From an uncultured Collinsella sp. (GTDB taxonomy: Bacteria > Actinomycetota > Coriobacteriia > Coriobacteriales > Coriobacteriaceae): a stretch of 64,000 bases of DNA. A model generated the notes under the pieces. The model made no database searches. It saw only the letters and a program-made list of their open reading frames with translations, and was not told the origin of the DNA. Position numbers and translations under genes: made by a program. Where the stretch lies: contig URZI01000009.1 in NCBI GenBank assembly GCA_900552385.1, forward strand, positions 10,877-74,876. Reading direction: 5' to 3'. Below are positions 1 to 8,516 of the stretch, piece after piece. Within the stretch, counting starts at the first letter, position 1. Every line of letters starts with the position of its first letter.

Positions 1-464
1 CCAAAGATCTGCGCGATGGACGAGCCCGTGGCGATCATGCTGATGGCGAGCGCCCCGTGACGGGTGTCGACCAGGCGCGAGGCCATAATCGAGGCGACCG
101 ACCAGAACACGGCATGTGCGCAAGCGACCACCAGGCGCGCACAGACCAGGATGGGATATGTCGGTGCCACAGCGGACAGGAACTGACCCAGAGAAAACAC
201 GGCGAGCACGCCGAGCAGCATCCGCTTGAACTCAAAGCGCGAGGCAAACACCATGAGTGGCAGCGACAGCAGCATGACGCCCCAAGCATAGACCGAGATC
301 ATGATGCCTGCCTGGGCCTCGGTGAGCGAGAACGACGCGGCGATATCAGTCAGAAGGCCGATGGGCATAAACTCCGACGTGTTGAACACGAACGCACAGC
401 AGGCGAGCCCGATAAGCGGAAGCCACTGCCTGAGTGCGATACCACCTTGCTTTGTTTGAGCCAT
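1..464 (-). CDS. MFS sugar-efflux type transporter, 3' end cut by window edge
   Basis: N-terminal about 154 residues of a major facilitator transporter read leftward off the window edge. The start ATG at 464 opens with MAQTKQGG. Hydrophobic helices follow, including a first segment around LIGLACCAFVFNTSEFMPIG and a second around IMISVYAWGVMLLSLPLM. The FMPIGLL stretch after helix 1 resembles the SotB/AraJ/YdhP drug and sugar efflux group, so proton-driven efflux across the cytoplasmic membrane is the likely role. The substrate cannot be read from the sequence. The C-terminal half is missing only because the window stops. Confidence 0.75.
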   Translation of the reverse strand, partial: MAQTKQGGIALRQWLPLIGLACCAFVFNTSEFMPIGLLTDIAASFSLTEAQAGIMISVYAWGVMLLSLPLMVFASRFEFKRMLLGVLAVFSLGQFLSAVAPTYPILVCARLVVACAHAVFWSVASIMASRLVDTRHGALAISMIATGSSIAQIF

Positions 465-639
465 ATAGGAAAACCTCTCCGATTATCTTGAGCGGTGGGC
501 GATTATAGCAATGAGAAGTCTATAAAATGAGCAACAAAAGAATTCTTGGAAAACGATCGTTAACAGACGGCGCGCCAATTCTGCTTAGAAAGCAAGGTAC
601 GCAGGAACTCAATGTCGAAAACGCGGCTTCATCTTCGGG

Positions 640-1467
640 CTATCGCGCCTGCTCGGATACGCACAAGGACACCCCCATGAGCACGTCAATTTCGAGCCAA
701 CTCGCAACCGCACAATGAACTAGCAAAAGCAGCATATAAGCAAACGCCCCATAATAAAGTCCCTCATGTACAAGCGCCGTCACTGAAAGTGCCGACGGCA
801 GCGCCGCACTCGAAACTACCCATCCAACAAGAACCTGGATAGCGCAACTTGCAACCAGGTTCCATGCCACCAGCAGCGTTGCGGGACGCGCGATTTCTCT
901 GCAGGAGGAACGAAGCACCGTGACCGAACGCATGATGTAGCGTGGTGCAAACCGAATGCCTCGTAGTCCCCTCTGCTCCACGTCCGCATCTTCAATTAAC
1001 ACGAATACGAACGACGCGGAAAGAAGCGTCACGATTACTGCCACCACAAGCGAGCACAACACCCCGAGCTGACTGCTCGCAAGCGAGGCAAAGACTACAA
1101 TTGCCGATAAAATCAAGTGAACCAAATAAATTAGTAACGCCCCAGAAATCTGGAGGGGAACCGTCGAGGCCAAGAGACAAACCGGAGGGGTTCGAACAGG
1201 TTGCACCGTCTCTTTGGACCGGTCGACGGCAAATAATGAAAAAGCCACATTCGATAGAAGCAGGTTTAAAAAGGCCGCGACCACAGTGCAAATAAGCGTA
1301 ATTGACGGATTGATATAGGCGAGCTCAGTTGCAACGTTTGATACACCAATTTGAAGCGCGCTCATAACAAACAAGGGGATATATAACGCCATCGTGCAGC
1401 CACTCCGGCATCCCTTCGCCCGATCGCCCGATTCCAGAAAGACATTGAAGTTCTCTCGCAAGTTCAC
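640..1467 (-). CDS. Multi-pass membrane protein of unknown function
   Basis: 275 residues if the GTG at 1467 is used; an ATG at 1392 with GGAGTG upstream would give 250. I do not recognise the family. About six hydrophobic segments are visible, grouped in pairs: MALYIPLFVMSALQIG, SITLICTVVAAFLNLLL, ALLIYLVHLILSAIVVF, LGVLCSLVVAVIVTLL, a segment near VAWNLVASCAIQVLVG and a last one near YGAFAYMLLLLVHCAV. The organisation resembles small actinobacterial integral membrane proteins that act as unassigned transporter or stress genes, but no catalytic motif is visible. It stands alone between the MFS gene and the GH4 gene, both on the same strand. Confidence 0.6.
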   Translation of the reverse strand: MNLRENFNVFLESGDRAKGCRSGCTMALYIPLFVMSALQIGVSNVATELAYINPSITLICTVVAAFLNLLLSNVAFSLFAVDRSKETVQPVRTPPVCLLASTVPLQISGALLIYLVHLILSAIVVFASLASSQLGVLCSLVVAVIVTLLSASFVFVLIEDADVEQRGLRGIRFAPRYIMRSVTVLRSSCREIARPATLLVAWNLVASCAIQVLVGWVVSSAALPSALSVTALVHEGLYYGAFAYMLLLLVHCAVASWLEIDVLMGVSLCVSEQAR

Positions 1468-1557
1468 TCTATACCCGTTTTCTTACTAGGCAGGGCGAAC
1501 GGGCGCCAATATAAACGCCGGTCCGCCCATCCATAATTTCTAGTTTTAACGTCCAGA

Positions 1558-2931
1558 CTAGTCTGTCCAGCCGTCGATGTAGTCGCGGTTAAGCTCAAAG
1601 TACTGCGCGGCGATATCTTTCGCCAAGGAGTACGAATTAACGAGCGGGTGCATCGCGAGGCTCTCGACAATGTCGCGCTTCGATCGGTTAACGATGCCAC
1701 GCGCCACGGTGCGCTCGTAGTACTTGACGCGACGAATCAATTCGAGGTTTCCCGCGGGCACAGAATCGGCTTCGACGCGATGCGGTACACAGCCATCGGT
1801 GGAGATATCGCACGTTGACTCAATGACGTCTGTATCGAGAAGGCCGGGGATGGCGCCATTGTTGGGGGTGCACAGGATCATCTGCTGCGTCTTGCCAGAG
1901 CGAGCAATATCCATGAAACGGAGCGCGACACCTGCGTATCCGCCAGCATCTTTGCCGTACACGTCAAACGTCCACGGCTTGTCGCGGTGAATACCTGTCT
2001 CGGCCGCCATGTAGTTGTTTTCGCGCATTCCGTACCACTTCTCAAAGCACGCGAGGCCCTTTTCGAAGTCGTTCTCAATATCGATAGATGCAAGCTCGCT
2101 CGTCATTTCTCGATTAATTTCTTCGATTAGTTCGCCGCGCGTCTGGGGCGAAGAGAGAACGTTGGCGACGGCGCGCTCGCGATAGTAGAAATAGTATAGG
2201 TACTCATTTGGCACGCATCCGCGATTTAGAACGAGATCCTTCTCGAAGAACCTAAGATCTGTATGAGCATATGCCCCGTCGTCGTGGATCAAGTCGGGCA
2301 TGATGTCCTCGCCGTCAACCGTCACATTGCGGAAGAACGAGAGGTGGTTGAGTCCATAGCACTCGCCCTGAACCGATGCGGGATCAACGCCTTTATACTC
2401 GGCAAACTGATGCAACATGCCCGAGGGGGCATCGCAAATGCCATAAGTAAAATCATAGCCCATATCGCGTAGGGCCTGAGATACGACGCCAGCGGGATTA
2501 GTAAAGTTAAACACCTTGACGCCCGGCTTTGCGTACTTCTTGATTAACTCGCAATACGAAGCAAGCGCAGGGACGGAGCGCATGGCAAAAGACACGCCGG
2601 CTGCGCCAGTCGTCTCTTGGCCAAGAACCCCATGCGAAAGAGCAATGCGCTCATCGCGAACGCGCATATGGTCCCCACCGACGCGAATCGTCGTGATCAC
2701 ATAATCGGCGTCCTTAACAGCCTCGACTGCATCGCCCGTCAGTGAAAAATTAAGCGTGGGGCAAAGCATGCCCGAGACATGGGCGGCAAGGCCACCGTAG
2801 ATGCGCAGCTTCTCGGGATCATTATCCATAAACACAAGTTCGTCGATCCCAAGCGATGACGCCTGCTGGGCTATGCTCTTTGCCAAAAACATGGAGCGGA
2901 CGCCACCGCCACCTATGACCGTAAGTTTCAT
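1558..2931 (-). CDS. GH4 family 6-phospho-glucosidase (alpha type favoured)
   Basis: 457 residues from the ATG at 2931. An in-frame extension to 3084 reads through the divergent promoter region and lacks family similarity. The N-terminal Rossmann motif (VIGGGGVRS, residues 5-13) binds NAD+. Metal and active-site motifs fit GH4: FNFTNPAG (about 141-148), Cys166 in GICDAPSG and His196 in GLNHLSFF. GH4 enzymes cleave phosphorylated disaccharides by an NAD+/Mn2+ redox mechanism in the cytoplasm. CDxP is the pattern reported for phospho-alpha-glucosidases, whereas phospho-beta-glucosidases have CNxP, so alpha is favoured. It is divergent from the RpiR gene and upstream of the PTS gene, a typical uptake-and-cleavage set. 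Confidence 0.85.
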   Translation of the reverse strand: MKLTVIGGGGVRSMFLAKSIAQQASSLGIDELVFMDNDPEKLRIYGGLAAHVSGMLCPTLNFSLTGDAVEAVKDADYVITTIRVGGDHMRVRDERIALSHGVLGQETTGAAGVSFAMRSVPALASYCELIKKYAKPGVKVFNFTNPAGVVSQALRDMGYDFTYGICDAPSGMLHQFAEYKGVDPASVQGECYGLNHLSFFRNVTVDGEDIMPDLIHDDGAYAHTDLRFFEKDLVLNRGCVPNEYLYYFYYRERAVANVLSSPQTRGELIEEINREMTSELASIDIENDFEKGLACFEKWYGMRENNYMAAETGIHRDKPWTFDVYGKDAGGYAGVALRFMDIARSGKTQQMILCTPNNGAIPGLLDTDVIESTCDISTDGCVPHRVEADSVPAGNLELIRRVKYYERTVARGIVNRSKRDIVESLAMHPLVNSYSLAKDIAAQYFELNRDYIDGWTD

Positions 2932-2980
2932 ATCGAAACCCCCAAATAGCACATTCAATATTGCATGGTTCGCCTGTGTT

Positions 2981-2995
2981 TGGATATTGTATCCA
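2981..2995. promoter_or_regulatory. Palindromic operator candidate between GH4 and rpiR genes
   Basis: Perfect 15-base palindrome, TGGATA-TTG-TATCCA, in the 174-bp divergent intergenic region. RpiR regulators commonly bind inverted repeats in such positions, so it may control both genes; that is inference. A second hairpin with 8-bp arms (TTCCCGCC / GGCGGGAA) lies at 3010-3035 in the leader of the regulator gene. Confidence 0.4.
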
Positions 2996-3105
2996 GCATG
3001 AAGGGCCGCTTCCCGCCCCGGCTGCAAGGCGGGAAAGGAATTCCCCAAGGAGTTATTATTTACGCAACGGAAGCGGCCATACACGTCCGGCGGGAAGGGG
3101 CACCG

Positions 3106-3858
3106 ATGGTTGATAAAAAGCAGATTTCCAAGCTCTACTCAGCCGCAAAGCTATCCGAAACCGAGCAAAGCGTACTCGAATACCTGCTCAACAATATCGA
3201 CACCCTCGATGATATTGGCATAAAACCTGTCGCCATGGCATGCTTCACCAGCATGACGACAGTCATCAGGCTTTCGAAAAAGCTCGGCTACCGTGGCTAC
3301 CGCGAAATGATGTACGATCTCAAGCACCTTCAGCATGTCTCCCGCGAAATGAATCAATCACTCAAAGACAGTAGCGTCCACTTCATATGCCATACCGGAG
3401 ATGTAGACGTATTCATCGCCGCACTGCATCGCAACAGAATGATCAGAGTAAACGGAGAGGGTTTCTCACGCATCGTTGCGCAGTACATGGCGACCAAGCT
3501 CGTTGGACTTGGCTTTTTGGCCGTCATACAGGACTTCCTAGAAACCGATCAGTTTGTCGAATCCAACCGAAATACGCTCAGCTGCATGATGCTCATATCC
3601 AAATCGGGCCAGACAGAAGCCATCCTGGAAACCGCAAGGGCATGCCACGACGCGGGCATTACGACCCTCGCTTTTACCGGCAACGAAGACAGCGAGCTCG
3701 CCAAGACGGCAGACGCGATCTTTACGATACATGACGATCACCCAATGGATCTTAAGAACGTTAAGCCTAACTGCTTTACCGGAAGTTGTATTCTCGCATT
3801 CGAAGAACTATTGAGTATCTGCCTTGACAATCTAAAACAAGAAGGCTTGGCCCCCTAA
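3106..3858 (+). CDS. RpiR family sugar-phosphate responsive regulator
   Basis: 250 residues from the ATG at 3106, preceded by a weak AAGGGG. An open frame starts further upstream at 2965 but lacks family character. The N-terminal HTH_6 domain (about 1-80) contains the recognition region TSMTTVIRLSKKLGYRGYRE. The C-terminal SIS sugar-phosphate isomerase fold (about 105-240) contains SKSGQTEAILETARACHDAG, the usual ligand-binding segment. RpiR proteins sense phosphosugars and control neighbouring catabolic genes. Here it is divergent from the GH4 gene and convergent with the PTS gene, so it probably senses the phosphorylated disaccharide or its product. Confidence 0.85.
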   Translation: MVDKKQISKLYSAAKLSETEQSVLEYLLNNIDTLDDIGIKPVAMACFTSMTTVIRLSKKLGYRGYREMMYDLKHLQHVSREMNQSLKDSSVHFICHTGDVDVFIAALHRNRMIRVNGEGFSRIVAQYMATKLVGLGFLAVIQDFLETDQFVESNRNTLSCMMLISKSGQTEAILETARACHDAGITTLAFTGNEDSELAKTADAIFTIHDDHPMDLKNVKPNCFTGSCILAFEELLSICLDNLKQEGLAP

Positions 3859-3881
3859 ATCATGCGATAGGAAGCCAAGCC
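3844..3881. terminator. Convergent stem-loop between rpiR and PTS genes
   Basis: GGCTTGGC (3844-3851) pairs with GCCAAGCC (3874-3881). The left arm lies inside the last codons of the regulator gene. There is no clear T-run on either side, so it is a weak candidate for a shared terminator. Confidence 0.3.
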
Positions 3882-3920
3882 CTGGAATTGCGCTATGCAA
3901 TTGCAAGCCACTTGCGCGTT

Positions 3921-5585
3921 TTACTCGTCACCGAGAACGTCGTGCACCTCAGAAGCGACTTCGCCGACACGAGGACCGTAAACGACCTGAATTGCCTTGT
4001 CGCTCAGGCGAATAACGCCCATAGCTTCAAGATTCTTGGTGAACACCTCGTCGTCTGCAACCTTAGAACCATCCTTGACAATCACGCGAAGACGTGAGAT
4101 GCAGTTGTCAAGATCATCAATGTTGTCGGCTCCACCAAGCGCTTCGACAATGCCGACAGCAAGCGCGCTGTCCTTGGTCGCATGGCCCTGGACTGCCTTC
4201 TCGGGAGTGCTACCAGACTCGCCCTTTGCCTCAGCGGCCTTTGCCTCGAACTCGGCTCTGCTGTTGATCAACTCAATATCGTCACCATCATCTCGACCGG
4301 GCGTCTTGATATCGAACTTAGTAATAAAGAACCGGAAGAGGAAGAAAGCTGCCAGGAAAAAGGCGGGGAGCAGAATAAGGTACGGAAGCAGATTAAGCTT
4401 CTCGGGGCGGAATAAGAATGGGATCAGGTCCTTGATATTTCCCTGGTACACCGAAACGCCCATTGCTTCCGAGAGAACTTCACCCAGTCCGGAAAGCGGA
4501 GCGTAAACGCCAAAGTAGAGCCAGGGGGCGGCAAACAGGAACGTAAAGAGAATAGGCTCCGTAACACCAAAGAAAACAGTCGAAATCACTGTGGGGATTA
4601 AAAGACCAGCAACCTTCTTGCGGTTCTGGGGCTTGGCACAAGACCACATAGCAAGGGCGATGCCCGGGAACAACGCATAATCGTTAATGCCATAACCAGC
4701 CATGAAGGCCCTAACCAAGAGCTTGTCGCTGCTGGGAGAAGCGAGCTGTGCAAGCTGAATGGCGCTATTGCCCACCACGCGCGTTCCATCGACGACCATG
4801 GAGCCGCCAAGCTCAGTCCAATACATGGGCGTCTCGAGCAGCGGATGCAAGCCAAACGGCACAAGGCTCTCGAGCACCCAGCGATAGACAAACGTACCGA
4901 CCAGACCGGAGCCTTTCACGAACGTCGCAATACCCGAGAAGCATCCACCGATGACGGGCCAGACGAAGTACATGATGCCGCCCAGGATGCCACCGGCGAC
5001 CAGCGATACAATGGGGACCGTTCGACTGCCCGCAAAAAACGCCAGCGCCGTTGGAAGCTTGGTCTTGTAAAAACGGCCGGTGATCCAAGCGACCAGGCAG
5101 CCCACGATAATGCCGCCAAAGACACCAGAGCTGTAGCCAAAAAAGCCGAGCGAGGTAGTGTAGAGTGCGGACTGCTCACTCGCCTGAATGGACGTAAGGC
5201 CGACCTTCTGAAGAGCTTCCACCGTTGTATTGTCGGCAGCCAAGCCAGCTGCTCCAAGCAGAATCTCAACCGTCTTGAGCATGGTGAGATAGCAGACAAG
5301 GGCAGAAAAGGCAGCCCAGCCCTTCTCTTTGCGAGACAAGGAGAAGGCACAGCCGACGGCAAACAAAACACCGAGGTTTCCAATGATTACCTCGCCGAGA
5401 CCCTTAAATACCGAGAAGAACGTAAAGAGCGGCGAAGCGGCATACCAGTCCCAATTAACGCCAAGGGACACAAGGGTCAGTTCGGTCGTAAAAACGCTAC
5501 CGATACCCAAAAAGAGACCGGAAATGGCAATGAGCGTAATCGGAACGAGCATTGCCTTTCCGAACGATTGGAATTTTTCTTTCAT
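3921..5585 (-). CDS. PTS transporter subunit EIIBC, glucose/alpha-glucoside family
   Basis: 554 residues from the ATG at 5585, preceded by GGAGG seven bases upstream; the longer frame to 5717 is leader. Residues 1-430 form the EIIC membrane domain with about ten helices, including SKEKGW-like loops and FGVTEPILFTFLFAAPWLYF, the substrate-site region. After a charged, Ala/Glu-rich linker, residues about 475-554 form EIIB with the phospho-cysteine in DNCISRLRV. It imports and phosphorylates a glucoside; with the GH4 enzyme the likely product is a 6-phospho-disaccharide. No IIA domain is present, so it must borrow one, perhaps the stand-alone IIA encoded 4 kb away. Confidence 0.88.
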   Translation of the reverse strand: MKEKFQSFGKAMLVPITLIAISGLFLGIGSVFTTELTLVSLGVNWDWYAASPLFTFFSVFKGLGEVIIGNLGVLFAVGCAFSLSRKEKGWAAFSALVCYLTMLKTVEILLGAAGLAADNTTVEALQKVGLTSIQASEQSALYTTSLGFFGYSSGVFGGIIVGCLVAWITGRFYKTKLPTALAFFAGSRTVPIVSLVAGGILGGIMYFVWPVIGGCFSGIATFVKGSGLVGTFVYRWVLESLVPFGLHPLLETPMYWTELGGSMVVDGTRVVGNSAIQLAQLASPSSDKLLVRAFMAGYGINDYALFPGIALAMWSCAKPQNRKKVAGLLIPTVISTVFFGVTEPILFTFLFAAPWLYFGVYAPLSGLGEVLSEAMGVSVYQGNIKDLIPFLFRPEKLNLLPYLILLPAFFLAAFFLFRFFITKFDIKTPGRDDGDDIELINSRAEFEAKAAEAKGESGSTPEKAVQGHATKDSALAVGIVEALGGADNIDDLDNCISRLRVIVKDGSKVADDEVFTKNLEAMGVIRLSDKAIQVVYGPRVGEVASEVHDVLGDE

Positions 5586-5899
5586 CAATTCCCTCCTCAA
5601 TGAGCCTCTACAAACGACTATTGCATCCCACGTCCCCACACAGGCGAAACGGAAGACATGTTCGGCAATAGAAACAAAGTGATTGTAGAAAGGGGCGCAC
5701 AAAATACGCATCGCCATCGCGTAATACGGTTAAATCGACCGACGATTGCAAGTATTTACGAATCCGTAAACGGCAGCAAATAGGCAGCGAACGGCAATCT
5801 GCAGCGTAGGACAGTCCCCGCAGGCCGACAATTGACGGTATTTTGGCTCATTTTTATTGAATTGTTGCTCGCCCAAAAGCGCGGAGCATCAACGCGCCC
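5586..5899. other. Gene-free stretch between PTS and FeoB genes
   Basis: About 314 bp with no supported gene. The part next to 5585 holds the ribosome binding site and presumably the promoter of the PTS gene, but no clean -35/-10 pair could be picked out. The part next to 5900 is the 3' side of the FeoB gene, and no strong terminator hairpin is visible there. Confidence 0.4.
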
Positions 5900-8260
5900 C
5901 TAAGCCAATCCCAGCAATATGCCCGCCGAATGCACGACGAACGCCACGATCCAGGCGACCGTCACTTGAAATGCGAATACGGCCACGGCATAGCGCGCGC
6001 CCAGCTCACTCTTGACGGCGCCGATTGCCGCCACACAAGGCGGGTACAGCAACGTAAAGACCAAGAACACGTAGGCGGTAAACGGCGAAAACATGGTCGA
6101 CAGCGCCGCGGGCGACGTTGCGCCCAAAAGCACCGTGAGCGTCGAGATGACGCTCTCCTTGGCAATGAGCCCCGTGACGAGCGCCGTCGAGGCGCGCCAG
6201 TCGCCAAAGCCGAGCGGGGCCAACACCGGCGCGATGATGCTGCCCAGACCGGCAAGCAGGCTTTGCGACTGGTCGGCGACCACGTTAAAGCGGATGTCGA
6301 ACGTCTGAAGGAACCAGATGACCACGGTCGCGGCAAAGATAATGGTAAAGGCCTTGGTGATGAAGTCCTTGGCCTTATCCCATGCCAGCATCACCGTCGT
6401 CTTGACGCTCGGCAGGCGGTAATTGGGGAGCTCCATGATAAACGGCACCGGGTCGCCCTTAAATGCCGTGCGGTTGAGCACCAAAGCCGCGACGCAGCCG
6501 ACCACGATACCGATCAGATAGAGCGAGACCATGGCGGGAACCGTCGCCTGCGGGAAAAACGCCCCGCACAGCAAGCCGTAAACCGGCAGCTTGGCTGAGC
6601 AGCTCATAAACGGCGTGAGCATGACCGTCATCTTGCGGTCGTGCTCGGATGGGAGCGTACGGGTCGACATGATAGCCGGCACGGTGCAGCCAAAACCGAC
6701 GAGCATGGGCACGAAACTGCGACCCGACAGGCCAAAGCGACGCAACACCTTATCCATGACAAAGGCCACGCGCGCCATGTATCCGGAGTCTTCCAGAATG
6801 GAGAGGAACAAAAAGAGCACGACGATAATCGGCAGGAAGGTCAGCACACTGCCCACGCCCGTAAGCACGCCGTCGACAGCCAGCGAGCGCACCACGTCGT
6901 TGGTACCGAACGCCTTGAGGCCCGCATCGGCCGAGGCGATGATGGCAGCGATACCGTCCTCCATGAGTCCCTGCAACGCCGCGCCGATCACGCCAAACGT
7001 CAGCCAAAAGACGAGGCCCATGATCACCAGAAACGCCGGAATGGCTGTGTAACGACCTGTCAGGATGCGGTCAATCTTGACGGAGCGCACGTGCTCGCGG
7101 CTTTCGTGCGGTTTGACGACGCAACGCCCGCACACGTCGCCGATAAAGCTAAAACGCATATCGGCCAGCGCAGATAGGCGGTCGGTGCCGGCCTCGCCCT
7201 CCATCTGGGTGATGATGTGCTCGATAGCGTCGAGCTCATTGCGATCCAGGTGAAGCGCCTCGGTTACCAGCTCATCGCCCTCGACCAGCTTGGTCGCCGC
7301 AAAGCGCACCGGGATGTGCGCCGTCACGGCATGGTCCTCGATCAGGTTAGCAATACCGTGGATGCAGCGATGCAGCGCACCGCCGTCCGGACCGTCGGGC
7401 GCGCAAAAGTCCAGGCGACCAGGGCGCTCGCGGAACCGCGCCACGTGCAGGGCGTGGTCCACCAGCTCGCCGATGCCCTCGTTGCGGGCAGCGCTAATGG
7501 GGACAACGGGCACGCCCAACAGGCTCTCGAGCAAGTTGACGTCTACGGCGCCGCCGTTGGCGGTCACCTCGTCCATCATGTTGAGCGCGATGACCATAGG
7601 ACGGTCAAGCTCCATGAGCTGCAGTGTCAGGTACAGGTTGCGCTCGATGTTGGTGGCGTCAATGATGTCGATGATGGCGTCCGGACGCTCGTCGAGGATG
7701 AACTGACGGCTCACGACCTCCTCGCCTGTGTACGGCGACAGGGAGTAAATGCCGGGCAGGTCGGTAACGCTCGCCTCGGGATGGTTACGGATGGTGCCAT
7801 CTTTGCGGTCGACCGTCACGCCGGGAAAGTTACCGACGTGCTGGTTGGAGCCCGTCAGCTGGTTGAATAACGTGGTCTTGCCGCAGTTTTGGTTGCCGGC
7901 GAGGGCAAAGTGCAGAGGCGCGCCCTCGGGCACGGCCGTCTTTGCCGCACGGGGCGAATACGTCCCCTCGCCCAGGGCCGGATGCTCCGTCATGCCGATT
8001 GCGGCGTTAGCGCGCGGACCCGTATCGGTGTCGTGAATACCCACAAGCTCGATGCGAGCGGCATCGTCCTTGCGCAGTGTCAACTCGTAGCCACGCAGGC
8101 GGATCTCGAGCGGGTCGCCCATGGGGGCGTACTTCATCATGGTGACTTCGGTGCCCGGCGTTAGACCCATGTCCAAAATATGCTGTCGGAGTGCCTGATC
8201 GTCCGATGCCACCGATGCGACAACGGCGTCCTTTCCAATCTCGAGTGTATCGAGCTTCAC
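5900..8260 (-). CDS. feoB: FeoA-FeoB fusion, ferrous iron transporter
   Basis: 786 residues. Residues 1-75 form a FeoA SH3-like domain (MGLTPGTEVTMMKYAPMGDP). This is followed by a linker and the FeoB G domain: G1 GNQNCGKTT (122-130), G3 DLPG and G4 NMMD. The membrane part holds two Gate repeats (FVPMLVGFGCTVPAIMSTRT and the later GLIAKESVIST). FeoB takes up Fe2+ across the cytoplasmic membrane; FeoA normally acts as a separate small partner, so the fusion supplies it in cis. The Asn-Gln-Asn-Cys G1 variant GNQNCGKT is common in FeoB. Upstream GGTTAGCC half-sites suggest iron-dependent repression by a DtxR/IdeR protein. Confidence 0.93.
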   Translation of the reverse strand: MKLDTLEIGKDAVVASVASDDQALRQHILDMGLTPGTEVTMMKYAPMGDPLEIRLRGYELTLRKDDAARIELVGIHDTDTGPRANAAIGMTEHPALGEGTYSPRAAKTAVPEGAPLHFALAGNQNCGKTTLFNQLTGSNQHVGNFPGVTVDRKDGTIRNHPEASVTDLPGIYSLSPYTGEEVVSRQFILDERPDAIIDIIDATNIERNLYLTLQLMELDRPMVIALNMMDEVTANGGAVDVNLLESLLGVPVVPISAARNEGIGELVDHALHVARFRERPGRLDFCAPDGPDGGALHRCIHGIANLIEDHAVTAHIPVRFAATKLVEGDELVTEALHLDRNELDAIEHIITQMEGEAGTDRLSALADMRFSFIGDVCGRCVVKPHESREHVRSVKIDRILTGRYTAIPAFLVIMGLVFWLTFGVIGAALQGLMEDGIAAIIASADAGLKAFGTNDVVRSLAVDGVLTGVGSVLTFLPIIVVLFLFLSILEDSGYMARVAFVMDKVLRRFGLSGRSFVPMLVGFGCTVPAIMSTRTLPSEHDRKMTVMLTPFMSCSAKLPVYGLLCGAFFPQATVPAMVSLYLIGIVVGCVAALVLNRTAFKGDPVPFIMELPNYRLPSVKTTVMLAWDKAKDFITKAFTIIFAATVVIWFLQTFDIRFNVVADQSQSLLAGLGSIIAPVLAPLGFGDWRASTALVTGLIAKESVISTLTVLLGATSPAALSTMFSPFTAYVFLVFTLLYPPCVAAIGAVKSELGARYAVAVFAFQVTVAWIVAFVVHSAGILLGLA

Positions 8261-8307
8261 GTCCGTGTTCCTCCCCCGGCGCCCACAGGGCGTTGCATTT
8301 TGTTTAT

Positions 8308-8336
8308 CTTGGCTAACCGTTTGCCATGGCTAACCA
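8308..8336 (-). promoter_or_regulatory. DtxR/IdeR-like operator half-sites upstream of feoAB
   Basis: Two GGCTAACC octamers (8311-8318 and 8328-8335) read as GGTTAGCC on the gene's strand, 48-75 bases upstream of its start. GGTTAGCC matches one half of the DtxR/IdeR consensus (AGGTTAGSCTAACCT-like). The halves are in direct rather than inverted orientation, so this is a partial match. Iron repression of feoAB by this family is established in actinobacteria; its action here is inference. Confidence 0.4.
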
Positions 8337-8389
8337 ATTGTAACCATGCATGATAGCGCGAACACACAGCGACGTTCAATCAACAGATC

Positions 8390-8418
8390 GGTGCAAGGGG
8401 GACGGATTACTTTGCACC
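8390..8418. repeat. Hairpin repeat with GGGGGAC core
   Basis: GGTGCAA (8390-8396) pairs with TTGCACC (8412-8418) around the loop GGGGGACGGATTACT. The element is almost the reverse complement of the one at 62132-62160, and its core resembles the hairpins at 15909, 15963, 18987 and 21704. It lies in the gap between feoAB and the esterase gene. Confidence 0.6.
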
Positions 8419-8488
8419 AAGCCCTTGAGAGCTAGAGCGATGCCGATGTCTTGGAACCGACAGCGAAAGCCCGCTAGAGCGGCAAGTG

Positions 8489-8516
8489 GTTACGGCGTTT
8501 GGTAAAACGCCGTAAC
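8489..8516 (-). terminator. Strong hairpin at the end of the esterase gene
   Basis: GTTACGGCGTTT (8489-8500) pairs perfectly with AAACGCCGTAAC (8505-8516) around a 4-base loop, touching the stop codon of the leftward esterase gene. No T-run follows, so termination efficiency is uncertain. Confidence 0.4.

Noticed and set aside
527..718. Small rightward frame between the MFS and membrane-protein genes
   Set aside because: It overlaps the end of the membrane-protein gene on the other strand and has no ribosome site or recognisable sequence.
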